Positions 9,310 to 18,770 of a DNA stretch of 64,000 nt are shown here, piece by piece. The translations under genes were made by a program, and so were the position numbers. How positions within the stretch are numbered: the stretch's first letter is position 1; each line of letters starts with the position of its first letter. The notes under the pieces are model-generated. The model saw nothing but the letters and a program-made list of their open reading frames with translations. It had not been told where the DNA came from and did no database searches. The stretch comes from Vallitalea maricola (GTDB lineage Bacteria; Bacillota; Clostridia; Lachnospirales; Vallitaleaceae). The stretch spans positions 94,265 to 158,264 of the forward strand of contig NZ_BTPU01000035.1 in assembly GCF_036985595.1 (NCBI RefSeq), in the 5' to 3' direction.

Positions 9310-10017
9310 ATGAAATTATACTATGATTTTCATATTCATACAGCTCTTTCGCCTTGCGGAGAAGATAGCATGACACCTAATAACATTGTAAACATGTCTT
9401 TAATTAATGAATTAGATGCCATAGCTATAACTGACCATAATTCTGCAGAAAATGTCGAAGCAGTAATTAAAATAGCTAAGGGGAAAGATATTATTGTTGT
9501 TCCAGGAATTGAGATAGAAACAAAAGAAGAAATACATGTTGTAGGGTTGTTCCCTGACATTGAGAGTGTATACAATGTTCAAAGCAAATTATATAGTAAA
9601 TTACCCTATATTAAGAATAAATCTACTGTTTTTGGACATCAATATGTTTTGGATGAGAATGATGACATTATAAAAGAACTGGATAAACTTCTACTAACAT
9701 CTGTTGCAATGTCATTAAATGAAGTTATAAATTTGATACATGATAACAATGGAATAGCAATACCTGCTCACATTGATAGACCTAGTTATAGTATATTAGC
9801 TAATATAGGATTTATACCAGACGATTTGAATACTTCTATACTCGAGATTTCTAGATTTTCTAACTTAGATACTTATAGACAAAAATACAAAGACTATCAT
9901 ATTATACAATCTTCAGATGCTCATGAATTAGGGTATATTGGAATTAAAAAAAATTCATTAGAAGTTAATGAAAAAAATATAGAATCAATATTTAACGCAC
10001 TCAAACAATATGAATAG
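9310..10017 (+). CDS. PHP-domain metal-dependent phosphoesterase
   Basis: 235 residues. The PHP signature is clear: FHIHTALSPCG near the N-terminus, AITDHNSAENV, a GIEIETKEEIHVVGLFP segment, PAHIDRPSYS and a C-terminal SSDAHELG; these histidines and aspartates bind metal ions. Substrate unknown. An in-frame GTG lies 20 codons upstream, but the ATG at 9310 has a GGAG ribosome binding site and begins right at the domain. Genes of this family recur next to NAD-linked [FeFe] hydrogenase operons in Clostridia, as here, which suggests a linked regulatory or nucleotide-cleaving role (inference). Confidence 0.88.
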   Translation: MKLYYDFHIHTALSPCGEDSMTPNNIVNMSLINELDAIAITDHNSAENVEAVIKIAKGKDIIVVPGIEIETKEEIHVVGLFPDIESVYNVQSKLYSKLPYIKNKSTVFGHQYVLDENDDIIKELDKLLLTSVAMSLNEVINLIHDNNGIAIPAHIDRPSYSILANIGFIPDDLNTSILEISRFSNLDTYRQKYKDYHIIQSSDAHELGYIGIKKNSLEVNEKNIESIFNALKQYE

Positions 10018-10483
10018 ATAAGAAAATAATTTGAACTAATTTTATAAAGTGAATTGTTAATAATAATTAATATTATTAAGTAAAAGTCATAGTGCTTATA
10101 AATATTCATTAATGGTTGTAATAGTAACAATTCTAGTTCAATTTATATATATACTAATGTGTTGGATTGATGTATTTTCTAATGTTATTAATTAAACACA
10201 TTATTGCATATTTAAACATGAGAATTTTAATAGACTTTCCTTTTTAAGTTTATTATGCATTATACTTTAATAAATAAGGTTAAATATCCGTACCCTTTTG
10301 TTATTTTAATTGAAAAATACTTGGTTATTTGTAAAACTTGTAGAAAAAACATGATATTTATGATTTAACCCCATAAAATGGTAATAATGCAGCTTTTCGT
10401 GTTAAATATATAACTTTGGTTTATAATTAATAAATTAATATAATTTGTTAATCATTTACATTATATAATAAGGAGGTAAGCAA
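10018..10483 (+). other. Long AT-rich leader/intergenic region before the hydrogenase operon
   Basis: 466 bases with no convincing gene or terminator and no clean sigma-A promoter. One imperfect palindrome, GTTAAATATATAAC (10401-10414), weakly resembles a Rex redox-repressor site. The hydrogenase promoter must lie here or upstream of the PHP gene. Confidence 0.4.
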
Positions 10484-10963
10484 ATGGCAGCTAATTCAGC
10501 ATTAACAGATGAAAAGTTCCAAGAATTGGAGCAGTATATTGATGCAATGCCAACTACAAAAGGAGAACTCATACGTGTTTTACATAAAGCACAAGATATT
10601 TTTGGATATTTACCAGAAGAAGTTCAAAAATTTGTAGGAAAAAAATTAAAAATATCAACAGCAAAAGTATTTGGAGTAGTTACATTCTATTCTTATTTCA
10701 CAATGACTCCGAAAGGTGAATTTAACATTTCAATATGTATGGGTACAGCTTGTTATGTTAGAGGTGCTGAAGATGTTTTGAATGAATTAAAAAAAGAGTT
10801 GAAAATTGAAGTTGGTGAAACAACACCAGATGGTAAATTTTCACTACAATCACTCCGTTGTGTAGGGGCTTGTGGACTTGCTCCAGTTGTTATGGTTGAA
10901 GATAAAGTCTATGGTCGTGTAACACCAGATATGGTCAAGGATATTCTTGCAGAATACAAATAA
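10484..10963 (+). CDS. hndA: HydC/HndA, NuoE-like [2Fe-2S] subunit of [FeFe] hydrogenase
   Basis: 159 residues, thioredoxin-like ferredoxin fold of the NuoE family. The four cluster ligands are visible as CMGTAC in the middle and CVGAC (after SLQSLR) near the C-terminus. In multimeric hydrogenases it relays electrons between the flavin subunit and the rest of the complex in the cytoplasm. Ribosome binding site AAGGAGG. First of four co-directional genes with gaps of 22-43 bases. Confidence 0.93.
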   Translation: MAANSALTDEKFQELEQYIDAMPTTKGELIRVLHKAQDIFGYLPEEVQKFVGKKLKISTAKVFGVVTFYSYFTMTPKGEFNISICMGTACYVRGAEDVLNELKKELKIEVGETTPDGKFSLQSLRCVGACGLAPVVMVEDKVYGRVTPDMVKDILAEYK

Positions 10964-10989
10964 TTGTATTTTAAAAAGGAGGAAAAAAA

Positions 10990-11385
10990 ATGGCAAAGAT
11001 TAAATCTTTTGATGAACTTAAAAAAATCAAAGAAAAAGTTCAATCAAATGTAGAATTAAGAGAAAAAGGCGAAAACATTGATAATTTAATACAAATAAAA
11101 GTTGCTATGGCTACATGTGGTATTGCATCTGGTGCTAGAGAAGTAATGAATTTCCTAATTGATGAATTAGCAAAAGAAGGCATTAACAACGTAGTTGTAA
11201 CACAAACTGGTTGTATGGGATATTGTTATGCAGAACCAACAATTGAATTAACTATGCCAAATAGCGAACCAGTTGTATATGGTGATGTAACAATAGAAAG
11301 AGCAAAAGAGGTTATTGAAAAACATATTAAAAAAGGCGAGTTAATTGATGGAATAATCCCTGTAACTCATAAAACTATTGAATAA
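10990..11385 (+). CDS. hndB: HndB/HydD-like (2Fe-2S) ferredoxin-domain protein
   Basis: 131 residues with a thioredoxin-like ferredoxin fold. Cysteines occur in MATCGIASGA and, further on, TGCMGYC, the pattern of the small subunit encoded between the NuoE- and NuoF-like genes of clostridial NAD(P)-linked hydrogenases (HndB in Desulfovibrio, HydD in Acetobacterium). In some purified complexes this protein is absent, so its role as structural subunit is uncertain. Preceded by AAAAGGAGG. Confidence 0.85.
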   Translation: MAKIKSFDELKKIKEKVQSNVELREKGENIDNLIQIKVAMATCGIASGAREVMNFLIDELAKEGINNVVVTQTGCMGYCYAEPTIELTMPNSEPVVYGDVTIERAKEVIEKHIKKGELIDGIIPVTHKTIE

Positions 11386-11407
11386 AAAAAGTTAGGAGGC
11401 TTAAAAG

Positions 11408-13201
11408 ATGTCTAACTATAAAATGCATATATTGGTTTGCGGAGGTACTGGATGTATATCTGCAAAATCCGAGGAAATAGTTGATAATCTAAAGGAACAA
11501 CTAAAAATCAACAACATGGACAACGAGGTTAAAGTACTAAAAACTGGTTGTTTTGGTTTCTGTGAAAAAGGTCCAGTTGTAAAAATATTGCCAGATAATA
11601 CATTCTATGTTCAAGTACAACCAGAAGATGCTGAAGAGATCGTAAAAGAGCATATTGTAAAAGGTAGAAAAGTAGCAAGATTATTATTTGAAGATCCTGA
11701 AACAAAAGCAAAAGTTAGCGATTCTAAGAATATGGATTTCTATAAAAAGCAAATGCGTATTGCCCTTAGAAACTGTGGATTTATAGATCCAAGTAATATT
11801 GATGAATATATTGCACGTGATGGATATCACGCTTTAGGTAAAGTATTAACGGAAATGACTCCTAGCGATGTAATCAATGTTGTTAAAGAGTCAGGACTTA
11901 GAGGCCGTGGAGGCGGAGGATTCCCAACTGGATTAAAATGGGAATTTGCTAGCAAATATGAAGCAGATCAAAAATATGTAGTTTGTAATGCTGACGAGGG
12001 AGATCCAGGTGCATTCATGGACCGTTCTATCTTAGAAGGAGATCCACACAGTATTGTTGAGGCTATGGCTATTTGTGGTTACTCAATTGGTGCAACTAAA
12101 GGTAAAGTTTATATTCGTGCAGAATATCCACTTGCAATTAAGCGATTACAAAAAGCTATAGATGATGCTAGAGAAACAGGATTATTAGGTACTGATATAA
12201 TGGGTACTGGATTTGAATTTGATATTGAACTTACATATGGGGCGGGAGCATTCGTATGTGGTGAAGAAACAGCGCTTATACATTCTATGGAAGGTCAACG
12301 TGGAGAGCCAACTACTAAACCACCATTTCCAGCTGAATCAGGATACTGGGGAAAACCAACAAATGTTAATAATGTAGAAACATTTGCTAATATTCCAGTT
12401 ATCTTATTAAAAGGCGCAGATTGGTTTAATAAAATCGGTACAGAAAAATCAAAAGGAACAAAAGTATTTGCCTTAGCAGGTAAAATTAATAACGTTGGAC
12501 TTATAGAAGTTCCTATGGGAACAACTCTAAGAGAAGTTATTTATGATATTGGTGGAGGAATCAAGAACGGTAAGAAATTCAAGGCTGTTCAAACAGGCGG
12601 ACCATCAGGTGGATGTTTAACAGAAAAAGACTTAGATACACCTATTGATTTCGATAACTTAATTGCCAAAGGATCAATGATGGGTTCAGGTGGTATGATT
12701 GTTATGGACGAAGATAACTGTATGCCTGCAGTAGCCAAATTCTATCTTGAATTTACTGAAGAAGAATCTTGTGGTAAATGCACACCTTGTCGTGTAGGTA
12801 CTAAGCGTTTATCTGAATTATTAGATTTAATAACTTCTGGAAAAGGTACAATGGAGCATTTAGATGAGCTTAAGAGATTAAGCCGTGTAATTAAAGACAC
12901 AGCTCTTTGTGGATTAGGACAAACAGCACCTAACCCAGTATTATCTACATTAGATGTATTCTGGGATGAGTATGTAGCTCACGTAAAAGATAAAACATGT
13001 CCAGCAGGAAACTGTAAGAACTTATTAAAATATTACATTCAAGAAGATAAATGTATTGGTTGTACAGCGTGTTCAAGAGTCTGTCCAGTTGGTGCAATTT
13101 CAGGAACTGTTAAAAAACCACATAGTATCGACCAAGATAAATGTATCAAATGTGGTGCTTGTATGGATAAATGTAAATTCGGAGCGATTATTAAGAAATA
13201 A
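11408..13201 (+). CDS. hndC: HydB/HndC, NuoF-like NAD(P)- and FMN-binding hydrogenase subunit
   Basis: 597 residues. Order of modules: N-terminal thioredoxin-like [2Fe-2S] domain (VCGGTGC, TGCFGFC; about 8-90), NuoF core with NAD/FMN motifs GRGGGGFPTGLKW (from about 165), NADEGDPGAFMDR and GAGAFVCGEETAL, an SLBB domain, the [4Fe-4S] site ESCGKCTPCRVGT (about 453) and two C-terminal ferredoxin clusters, CIGCTACSRVC and CIKCGACMDKC. This is the diaphorase subunit; in homologous complexes it takes part in electron bifurcation between NADH and ferredoxin. Whether this one bifurcates cannot be read from sequence. Confidence 0.95.
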   Translation: MSNYKMHILVCGGTGCISAKSEEIVDNLKEQLKINNMDNEVKVLKTGCFGFCEKGPVVKILPDNTFYVQVQPEDAEEIVKEHIVKGRKVARLLFEDPETKAKVSDSKNMDFYKKQMRIALRNCGFIDPSNIDEYIARDGYHALGKVLTEMTPSDVINVVKESGLRGRGGGGFPTGLKWEFASKYEADQKYVVCNADEGDPGAFMDRSILEGDPHSIVEAMAICGYSIGATKGKVYIRAEYPLAIKRLQKAIDDARETGLLGTDIMGTGFEFDIELTYGAGAFVCGEETALIHSMEGQRGEPTTKPPFPAESGYWGKPTNVNNVETFANIPVILLKGADWFNKIGTEKSKGTKVFALAGKINNVGLIEVPMGTTLREVIYDIGGGIKNGKKFKAVQTGGPSGGCLTEKDLDTPIDFDNLIAKGSMMGSGGMIVMDEDNCMPAVAKFYLEFTEEESCGKCTPCRVGTKRLSELLDLITSGKGTMEHLDELKRLSRVIKDTALCGLGQTAPNPVLSTLDVFWDEYVAHVKDKTCPAGNCKNLLKYYIQEDKCIGCTACSRVCPVGAISGTVKKPHSIDQDKCIKCGACMDKCKFGAIIKK

Positions 13202-13244
13202 ATAAAAGTGAATTCTTTAGAATCTAGAAAAGGAGTGTAACCTA

Positions 13245-15008
13245 ATGTCAGAGGTAAAAATTACTATTGATGGTAAAGAAGTACAGGTACCAAAAGGTAG
13301 TACTATATTAGATGCTGCTAAAAAGTTAGGCATTGATATTCCAACATTATGTCATTTAGACTTGCATGATACAAAAATGGTTAATAAAACAGCTTCATGT
13401 CGTATATGTGTAGTAGAAGTTGAAGGTAGAAGAAATCTAGCACCATCATGTGCTACACCAGTAGTTGACGGCATGGTTGTTAGAACAAATACAATAAGAG
13501 TATTAGAAGCCAGAAAAACAGTATTGGAACTATTATTATCAGATCATCCAAAGGATTGCTTGACTTGTGCAAAATCCGGCCGTTGTGATTTACAAGACTT
13601 AGCAGAAAAATTTGGAGTAAGAGAAGTAAGAGTAACTGGAAAATCTCAATCAACATATAAACAAGATTATTCTCCTGCAATTATTAGGGATATGGATAAA
13701 TGTATTATGTGTAGAAGATGTGAAACTATGTGTAATGAAGTTCAAACTGTTGGTGCGTTATCTGGAATTAACAGAGGATTTGACGCAGTTGTATCTCCAG
13801 CATTTGAATCACCATTATCAGAAACAGTATGTACACACTGTGGTCAATGTGTTGCTGTATGTCCAGTTGGTGCTTTAACTGAAAATGATCATACATGGAA
13901 AGTTGTAGAAGCATTAGCTGATCCAGATAAATTTGTTGTAGTTCAAACAGCACCAGCTGTAAGAGTTGCAATAGGAGAAGAATTCGGTAAAGAGCCTGGT
14001 TCAGTTGTTACAGGTCAAATGGTAACTGCATTAAGATCTTTAGGTTTTGATCGTGTATTCGATACAGATTTTGCTGCAGACTTAACAATTATGGAAGAAG
14101 GAACAGAGTTATTAGGAAGACTTAATAGATTCTTAGCAGGAGACAAAGATGTTCCATTACCAATTTTAACATCTTGTTGTCCAGCATGGGTTAACTTTAT
14201 TGAAAGTCAATTCCCAGAATTAATTGATATTCCATCATCAGCAAAATCACCACAACAAATGTTTGGTGCTGTTGCTAAATCTTTCTTAGCTGAAAAAATG
14301 AATATACCTAGAGAAAAAATGGTTGTTGTTTCAGTTATGCCATGTTTAGCTAAGAAATATGAAGCGGCTAGAGATGAGTTCAAAGTTGATGGTAATCCAG
14401 ATGTAGATATATCTATTTCAACAAGAGAGTTAGCTCATTTAATTAAGAGAGCTAATCTAAACTTATTAGAATTAGAAGAATCTGAATTTGATAATCCTTT
14501 AGGAGAATCAACTGGTGCTGCTGTTATCTTTGGTTCAACTGGCGGTGTTATTGAAGCTGCAACAAGAACAGCTTATGAAATCCATACTGGTAAAACATTA
14601 GAAAAAGTAGATTTTGAAGATATAAGAGGATTTGACGGTGTAAGAGTAGCATCTGTACAAATGGATGACTTTACTCTTAATATTGGTATCGCTCATGGAC
14701 TTGGTAATGCTAGAAAATTATTAGAAGAAGTTGAAAGCGGTAATCCTAGAAACTTACATGCTATCGAAATTATGGCATGTCCTGGTGGATGTATTGGTGG
14801 TGGAGGTCAACCTTACCATCATGGTAACTCAGATATTCTTAAAAAACGTATGGCTGCTATTTATGAAGTAGACAAAAATATGCCTTTAAGAAAATCACAT
14901 GAAAATCCATCAATTACTGCATTATATGAGCAATATCTTGGAGAACCAATGAGTGAATTATCTCATAAGTTACTTCATACTCATTACTCTGTAAAAGATA
15001 AAGTTTGA
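13245..15008 (+). CDS. hydA: [FeFe] hydrogenase catalytic subunit, group A
   Basis: 587 residues. N-terminal [2Fe-2S] ferredoxin domain, a His-Cys3 cluster region (HPKDCLTCAKSGRC), two [4Fe-4S] clusters (CIMCRRCETMC; CTHCGQCVAVCPVGA), then the H-cluster domain with all three signatures: TSCCPAW (about 309), MPCLAKKYE (about 365) and MACPGGCIGGGGQP (from about 510). It produces or oxidises hydrogen. With the upstream NuoE/NuoF-like genes it forms an NAD(P)-dependent, possibly electron-bifurcating, cytoplasmic complex. It lacks the extra C-terminal [2Fe-2S] domain of the Thermotoga enzyme. Maturases HydEFG are not in the window. Confidence 0.97.
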   Translation: MSEVKITIDGKEVQVPKGSTILDAAKKLGIDIPTLCHLDLHDTKMVNKTASCRICVVEVEGRRNLAPSCATPVVDGMVVRTNTIRVLEARKTVLELLLSDHPKDCLTCAKSGRCDLQDLAEKFGVREVRVTGKSQSTYKQDYSPAIIRDMDKCIMCRRCETMCNEVQTVGALSGINRGFDAVVSPAFESPLSETVCTHCGQCVAVCPVGALTENDHTWKVVEALADPDKFVVVQTAPAVRVAIGEEFGKEPGSVVTGQMVTALRSLGFDRVFDTDFAADLTIMEEGTELLGRLNRFLAGDKDVPLPILTSCCPAWVNFIESQFPELIDIPSSAKSPQQMFGAVAKSFLAEKMNIPREKMVVVSVMPCLAKKYEAARDEFKVDGNPDVDISISTRELAHLIKRANLNLLELEESEFDNPLGESTGAAVIFGSTGGVIEAATRTAYEIHTGKTLEKVDFEDIRGFDGVRVASVQMDDFTLNIGIAHGLGNARKLLEEVESGNPRNLHAIEIMACPGGCIGGGGQPYHHGNSDILKKRMAAIYEVDKNMPLRKSHENPSITALYEQYLGEPMSELSHKLLHTHYSVKDKV

Positions 15009-15027
15009 TATTGTATAACTAGTATAT

Positions 15028-15074
15028 AAGGGCTATCACTTTTAGATAAATGTCTAGGGTGATATGCCCTTTTT
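15028..15074 (+). terminator. Intrinsic terminator of the hydrogenase operon
   Basis: AAGGGCTATCAC pairs with GTGATATGCCCTT (one bulge) around a small inner stem, followed by TTTTT. The region from here to 15312 is AT-rich; I see a short TAGGT/ACCTA repeat and no gene. Confidence 0.8.
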
Positions 15075-15312
15075 CAGGTGGGAAAAATCTTTCTCGACTC
15101 TAGGTATAATTCACCTAAGATTCTGTTGAAATTGTCTATACTTACTACCCAAATATATGATTTTTTTAGTGAAGTTATTGAAAATAATAGAGAATATAAC
15201 TATAATTAAGATAAAATGTCACCTTAATAATGATGCATAAATTAATATAGTGATATATATTATCAGCTAAAACATATGAAAAAACTGGTTGAATAAGAAA
15301 GGGATGTAAACA

Positions 15313-17040
15313 ATGAAACGATTTAGTTTACAAACATCATTTTTATTAGGATTTATAGTTTTTGTTGTAATTCCCATTATAATTATTAACATCCTAGTAA
15401 GTCATAATTACAGAGATAGAATACTTGAAAATCACTATAATAAATGGGAGCATTCCATGGAGCAAATAAAAGTAGCCGTAGAGGATGAAATAAGAAGAGT
15501 TTCTCTAGTAATATCAGTAGTCGCCAATGATACAGAACTTATGAATTTGGTTGAAGAATGGCATCATACTATTGATTTAAGCAAAAGATTTGAGTTAGCG
15601 TCAGAGATTGATAAACAATTAAACTATTTGTTTAGTTTTAATCCTAATGTAAACAGTCTAATGATTTTTTTTGATGATGGTAGTCATTATTTTTATAGGA
15701 CTAGTACAAGTTATTCTTTATCTGAAATTATACATATGCAGTGGTTTAAACAGACACTTGATAGTAAAGGTAAAGTTTTACAGATTGGTTATGGTGATCA
15801 CTTAACTGATAAATTTGTTGAATCAAAAACTCTTGCAATGGCCATGGCTCCTGAAGAAACTATTGATAAAAATGATATATTATTGGTATATATTGACGTT
15901 TTTTCACCAATTCTTCAAAATCTTGAATTAGGAATACAAGGAATAGGCAACTATATTTTGTATGACAATGAAGGTAAAATCATTTTAGAATCTTTAAAAG
16001 ATAATATGCATAGTATTGATGAAATTAATGGTTTTGATGCTTTGAAATATAATAGTAATGATGTTTATTGTAAGAGAATTGGAGGATACTATATAATCAA
16101 ACAAACATTGAATAACGGAAAGTGGAGTTTGATTTATAGAGAACCAGTAGACGAAGTTAGTAAAAATGTAACCAATTTACTCATTATTTTTTATTTTGTT
16201 TATTTTTTCGTAGCTATATCTTTTAGTATTTATATTTTTTCTTTTTATAAAAGTAGTATACTTCCAATAAGAAATTTAGTTTCCAAAATGAAATTAGTTG
16301 AAAAAGGTAATCTTAATATTGAAACTGAAGTAAAAGGACCAAAAGAAATTAAAACTTTGAATTTAACATTTAATAGTATGATGAATAGAATTAATAATTT
16401 AATTTGTGATAGAGATAGAATTGAAAAGGAAAAAATAGAGGAAGAAATCAGAGCACTTCAAGCACAGATTAATCCCCATTTTATATATAATACTCTTAAT
16501 ACCATTAAAATAATGGCTATAATGACTAAAGCCAATAATATTAAAAAAATACTTGATTCATTTATGAAGGTTATTGAATTAACTTTTAAAAGTAAAAAAA
16601 CTTATAATAGTATAGAAGAAGAACTTGAGTATTTACATGCTTATATACATATTATGAAAGCAAGGTATGGAGCATTTTTTGAAGTGGATTTTATAATTGA
16701 TAATCAAGTAAAGAAACTAAAGATTATGAAGATGCTGCTTCAACCATTTATAGAAAATTCTATTGTACATGGTTTACAAGATGGTGATGATGACAAAATA
16801 ATTATTAAAGTTATCAGGGAAGAAGATTTTCTAACGGTTACTATTGAAGATAATGGTCTTGGTATGGATAAGCAAATGATAGAAGAAATGCTTACCTCAA
16901 ATAATAACTCAGATCATATTGGAATATATAACACAAAACGTAGAATTGAATTAACTTATGGCAATGCCTATTCCCTCAATATTGAAAGTAAAGTCGGGAA
17001 ATATACAAAAGTTACTTTATTATTACCTATAATCGAATAA
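15313..17040 (+). CDS. YesM/LytS-type sensor histidine kinase
   Basis: 575 residues. Transmembrane segment at about 12-34, an extracellular sensor domain of about 250 residues, a second transmembrane segment at about 289-311, a HAMP domain (PIRNLVSKMKLVEKGNLNIE), then the His_kinase domain with LQAQINPHFIYNTLN, where the phosphoacceptor is His389, and an HATPase domain (N box PFIENSIVHG; GLGMDKQM). This kinase class almost always pairs with an AraC-type response regulator and governs carbohydrate uptake; the partner follows after 13 bases, then a sugar transporter. The ligand is probably an oligosaccharide, free or bound to the nearby lipoprotein (inference). Confidence 0.94.
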   Translation: MKRFSLQTSFLLGFIVFVVIPIIIINILVSHNYRDRILENHYNKWEHSMEQIKVAVEDEIRRVSLVISVVANDTELMNLVEEWHHTIDLSKRFELASEIDKQLNYLFSFNPNVNSLMIFFDDGSHYFYRTSTSYSLSEIIHMQWFKQTLDSKGKVLQIGYGDHLTDKFVESKTLAMAMAPEETIDKNDILLVYIDVFSPILQNLELGIQGIGNYILYDNEGKIILESLKDNMHSIDEINGFDALKYNSNDVYCKRIGGYYIIKQTLNNGKWSLIYREPVDEVSKNVTNLLIIFYFVYFFVAISFSIYIFSFYKSSILPIRNLVSKMKLVEKGNLNIETEVKGPKEIKTLNLTFNSMMNRINNLICDRDRIEKEKIEEEIRALQAQINPHFIYNTLNTIKIMAIMTKANNIKKILDSFMKVIELTFKSKKTYNSIEEELEYLHAYIHIMKARYGAFFEVDFIIDNQVKKLKIMKMLLQPFIENSIVHGLQDGDDDKIIIKVIREEDFLTVTIEDNGLGMDKQMIEEMLTSNNNSDHIGIYNTKRRIELTYGNAYSLNIESKVGKYTKVTLLLPIIE

Positions 17041-17053
17041 AAGGAGAATTTAT

Positions 17054-18670
17054 ATGTTTAAGTTATTAATTGTTGAAGATGAACATATAGTTAGATTAGC
17101 TCTTAGTTCAATGATTAACTGGGAAGCCAATAATATAAAAATAGTCGCAGAAGTTACTAATGGTAAAGAAGCATTAGATATTCTGCAATCAACTAATATT
17201 GATATTGTCATAACAGATATTAATATGTCCGTAATGAATGGATTAAAACTTCTCAAAGCAATGAATGATATCGGTTATAGTGGTACAAGTATTGTACTAA
17301 GTGCCTATAATGACTATGACTATATACGTCAGGCTTTTAAACTTGGAGCAAGTGATTATATTTTAAAAGCTAATATGGAGCCGGATAATGTTCTTGCTTT
17401 GGTGAAAAGTGTTCTTGAAAAGAATAAAGTTACAAATAAAAGAAAAGGTAATGCTGCTGAATTAGATGAAAATCTACATGAACGAGATTATGGACTTCTT
17501 TTAAAAATTATTGCTGAAGATAGTTATCGAGTAGATGAACAGTTAATCAGAAAAATGTATGATAAATTGGGTTTTTCTGGAGAGTATGATTGTAGTGTTT
17601 TGCTTGTGGATGACTATAGTACTATTATAGAAAAATATGGATCAGATGGTATTTATGAATTTTCAAAACATGTTATGGATTCCATTAAATTTCAGTTGAA
17701 AAAACAAGGTATAGGTTATGGTGTATCTATTACTCCAGAAAAATATATGATATTAACAAATATTAAGTTGGCCAGTGAAACAGCTAAAAGAAAGAAACTT
17801 GAATTAATTATAAATAGGATTCAACAATCATTGATGATGTATTTGGATATTTCAACAACAGTTGGAGTTGCTAATCATGGAAGAACTTTTATTAACCTAC
17901 ATGAAATGTTCTCTAAGGCAAATCAACTTGCTGATCTTAGGTATATTTATGGAAAAGGCAAAATCTTATACCAAGAGAATGCTGACTTTATTAAACAAGT
18001 TGATGGAGAGAGTATTATAGGTAAGGAGGATTCTTTAATAGAAAGCATTGCCGAACTTAATATTCATAAAGTTGACTATGAACTTGATCTATTACTAAAT
18101 AAAATATCAACTTATAAAAATAATTCGTATAAAGATTTGATTAGCTATTATTTGGAATTGATTATGACGATTATTATTAACTGTAGTAAGCTAGATAATA
18201 ATACAAAAAATATCTTTGAACATTCTACTAATTTTTATGATATTATTAGTAAATTCGAGACAAAAGAAGAAGTACATCTTTGGATTAAAAATTTTGTGAA
18301 AAATATAATGGCATATATGGCAAATAATAGACACATATCCAAGAATAGTCAAATAAAGAATGCAAAAGATTATATGAGAAATAAATTTTCTATGAATATA
18401 AGTCTTTCTACTGTTGCAGAATATGTTGAGCTAAGCGAAAATTATTTGAGTAAACTTTTTGTATCCGAAACAGGAGAAACGTTTATTCAATGCTTGACGA
18501 GATATCGTATTGAGGAAGCAACCAAGTTACTTAGCAATACAAATATGAAGATTAATAAAGTAGCTATAAAAGTTGGATACGAAAATGTTGAACATTTTAG
18601 TAGAGTATTTAAGAAAAATATTGGAATAAGTCCAAAAGAATATCAAAAAAAAGAACATAAATTGTCATGA
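17054..18670 (+). CDS. YesN-type response regulator with AraC DNA-binding domain
   Basis: 538 residues. N-terminal receiver domain with the phosphorylation site Asp55 (VITDINMSVMNG) and acidic pocket ED at 8-9; a long middle region of about 280 residues of the kind found in YesN proteins; C-terminal AraC double helix-turn-helix (about 430-535) with AEYVELSENYLSKLF and the signature VGYENVEHFSRVFKKNIGIS. Partner of the kinase immediately upstream (ribosome binding site AAGGAG). Expected to activate the transporter and surface enzyme genes downstream. Confidence 0.95.
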   Translation: MFKLLIVEDEHIVRLALSSMINWEANNIKIVAEVTNGKEALDILQSTNIDIVITDINMSVMNGLKLLKAMNDIGYSGTSIVLSAYNDYDYIRQAFKLGASDYILKANMEPDNVLALVKSVLEKNKVTNKRKGNAAELDENLHERDYGLLLKIIAEDSYRVDEQLIRKMYDKLGFSGEYDCSVLLVDDYSTIIEKYGSDGIYEFSKHVMDSIKFQLKKQGIGYGVSITPEKYMILTNIKLASETAKRKKLELIINRIQQSLMMYLDISTTVGVANHGRTFINLHEMFSKANQLADLRYIYGKGKILYQENADFIKQVDGESIIGKEDSLIESIAELNIHKVDYELDLLLNKISTYKNNSYKDLISYYLELIMTIIINCSKLDNNTKNIFEHSTNFYDIISKFETKEEVHLWIKNFVKNIMAYMANNRHISKNSQIKNAKDYMRNKFSMNISLSTVAEYVELSENYLSKLFVSETGETFIQCLTRYRIEEATKLLSNTNMKINKVAIKVGYENVEHFSRVFKKNIGISPKEYQKKEHKLS

Positions 18671-18724
18671 AAATAATAAATAATATCATGTTTTACTAAA
18701 AAACAAATTGTTATAATGTTTTTA

Positions 18725-18745
18725 TTGATAACAAATAATTATCAA
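18725..18745 (+). repeat. Inverted repeat before the solute-binding protein gene
   Basis: TTGATAA-(7)-TTATCAA, a perfect 7-base repeat ending 26 bases before the ATG, just downstream of a TATAAT-like box near 18713. It could be an operator or a leader hairpin. The AraC-type regulator next door is a candidate binder, but AraC proteins usually prefer direct repeats. Confidence 0.4.
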
Positions 18746-18770
18746 AATGATTAATAACAAGGAGGATATT

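Noticed and set aside
10018..10483. T-box or riboswitch before the hydrogenase operon
   Set aside because: No T-box sequence, no conserved aptamer core and no terminator-antiterminator pair can be seen.
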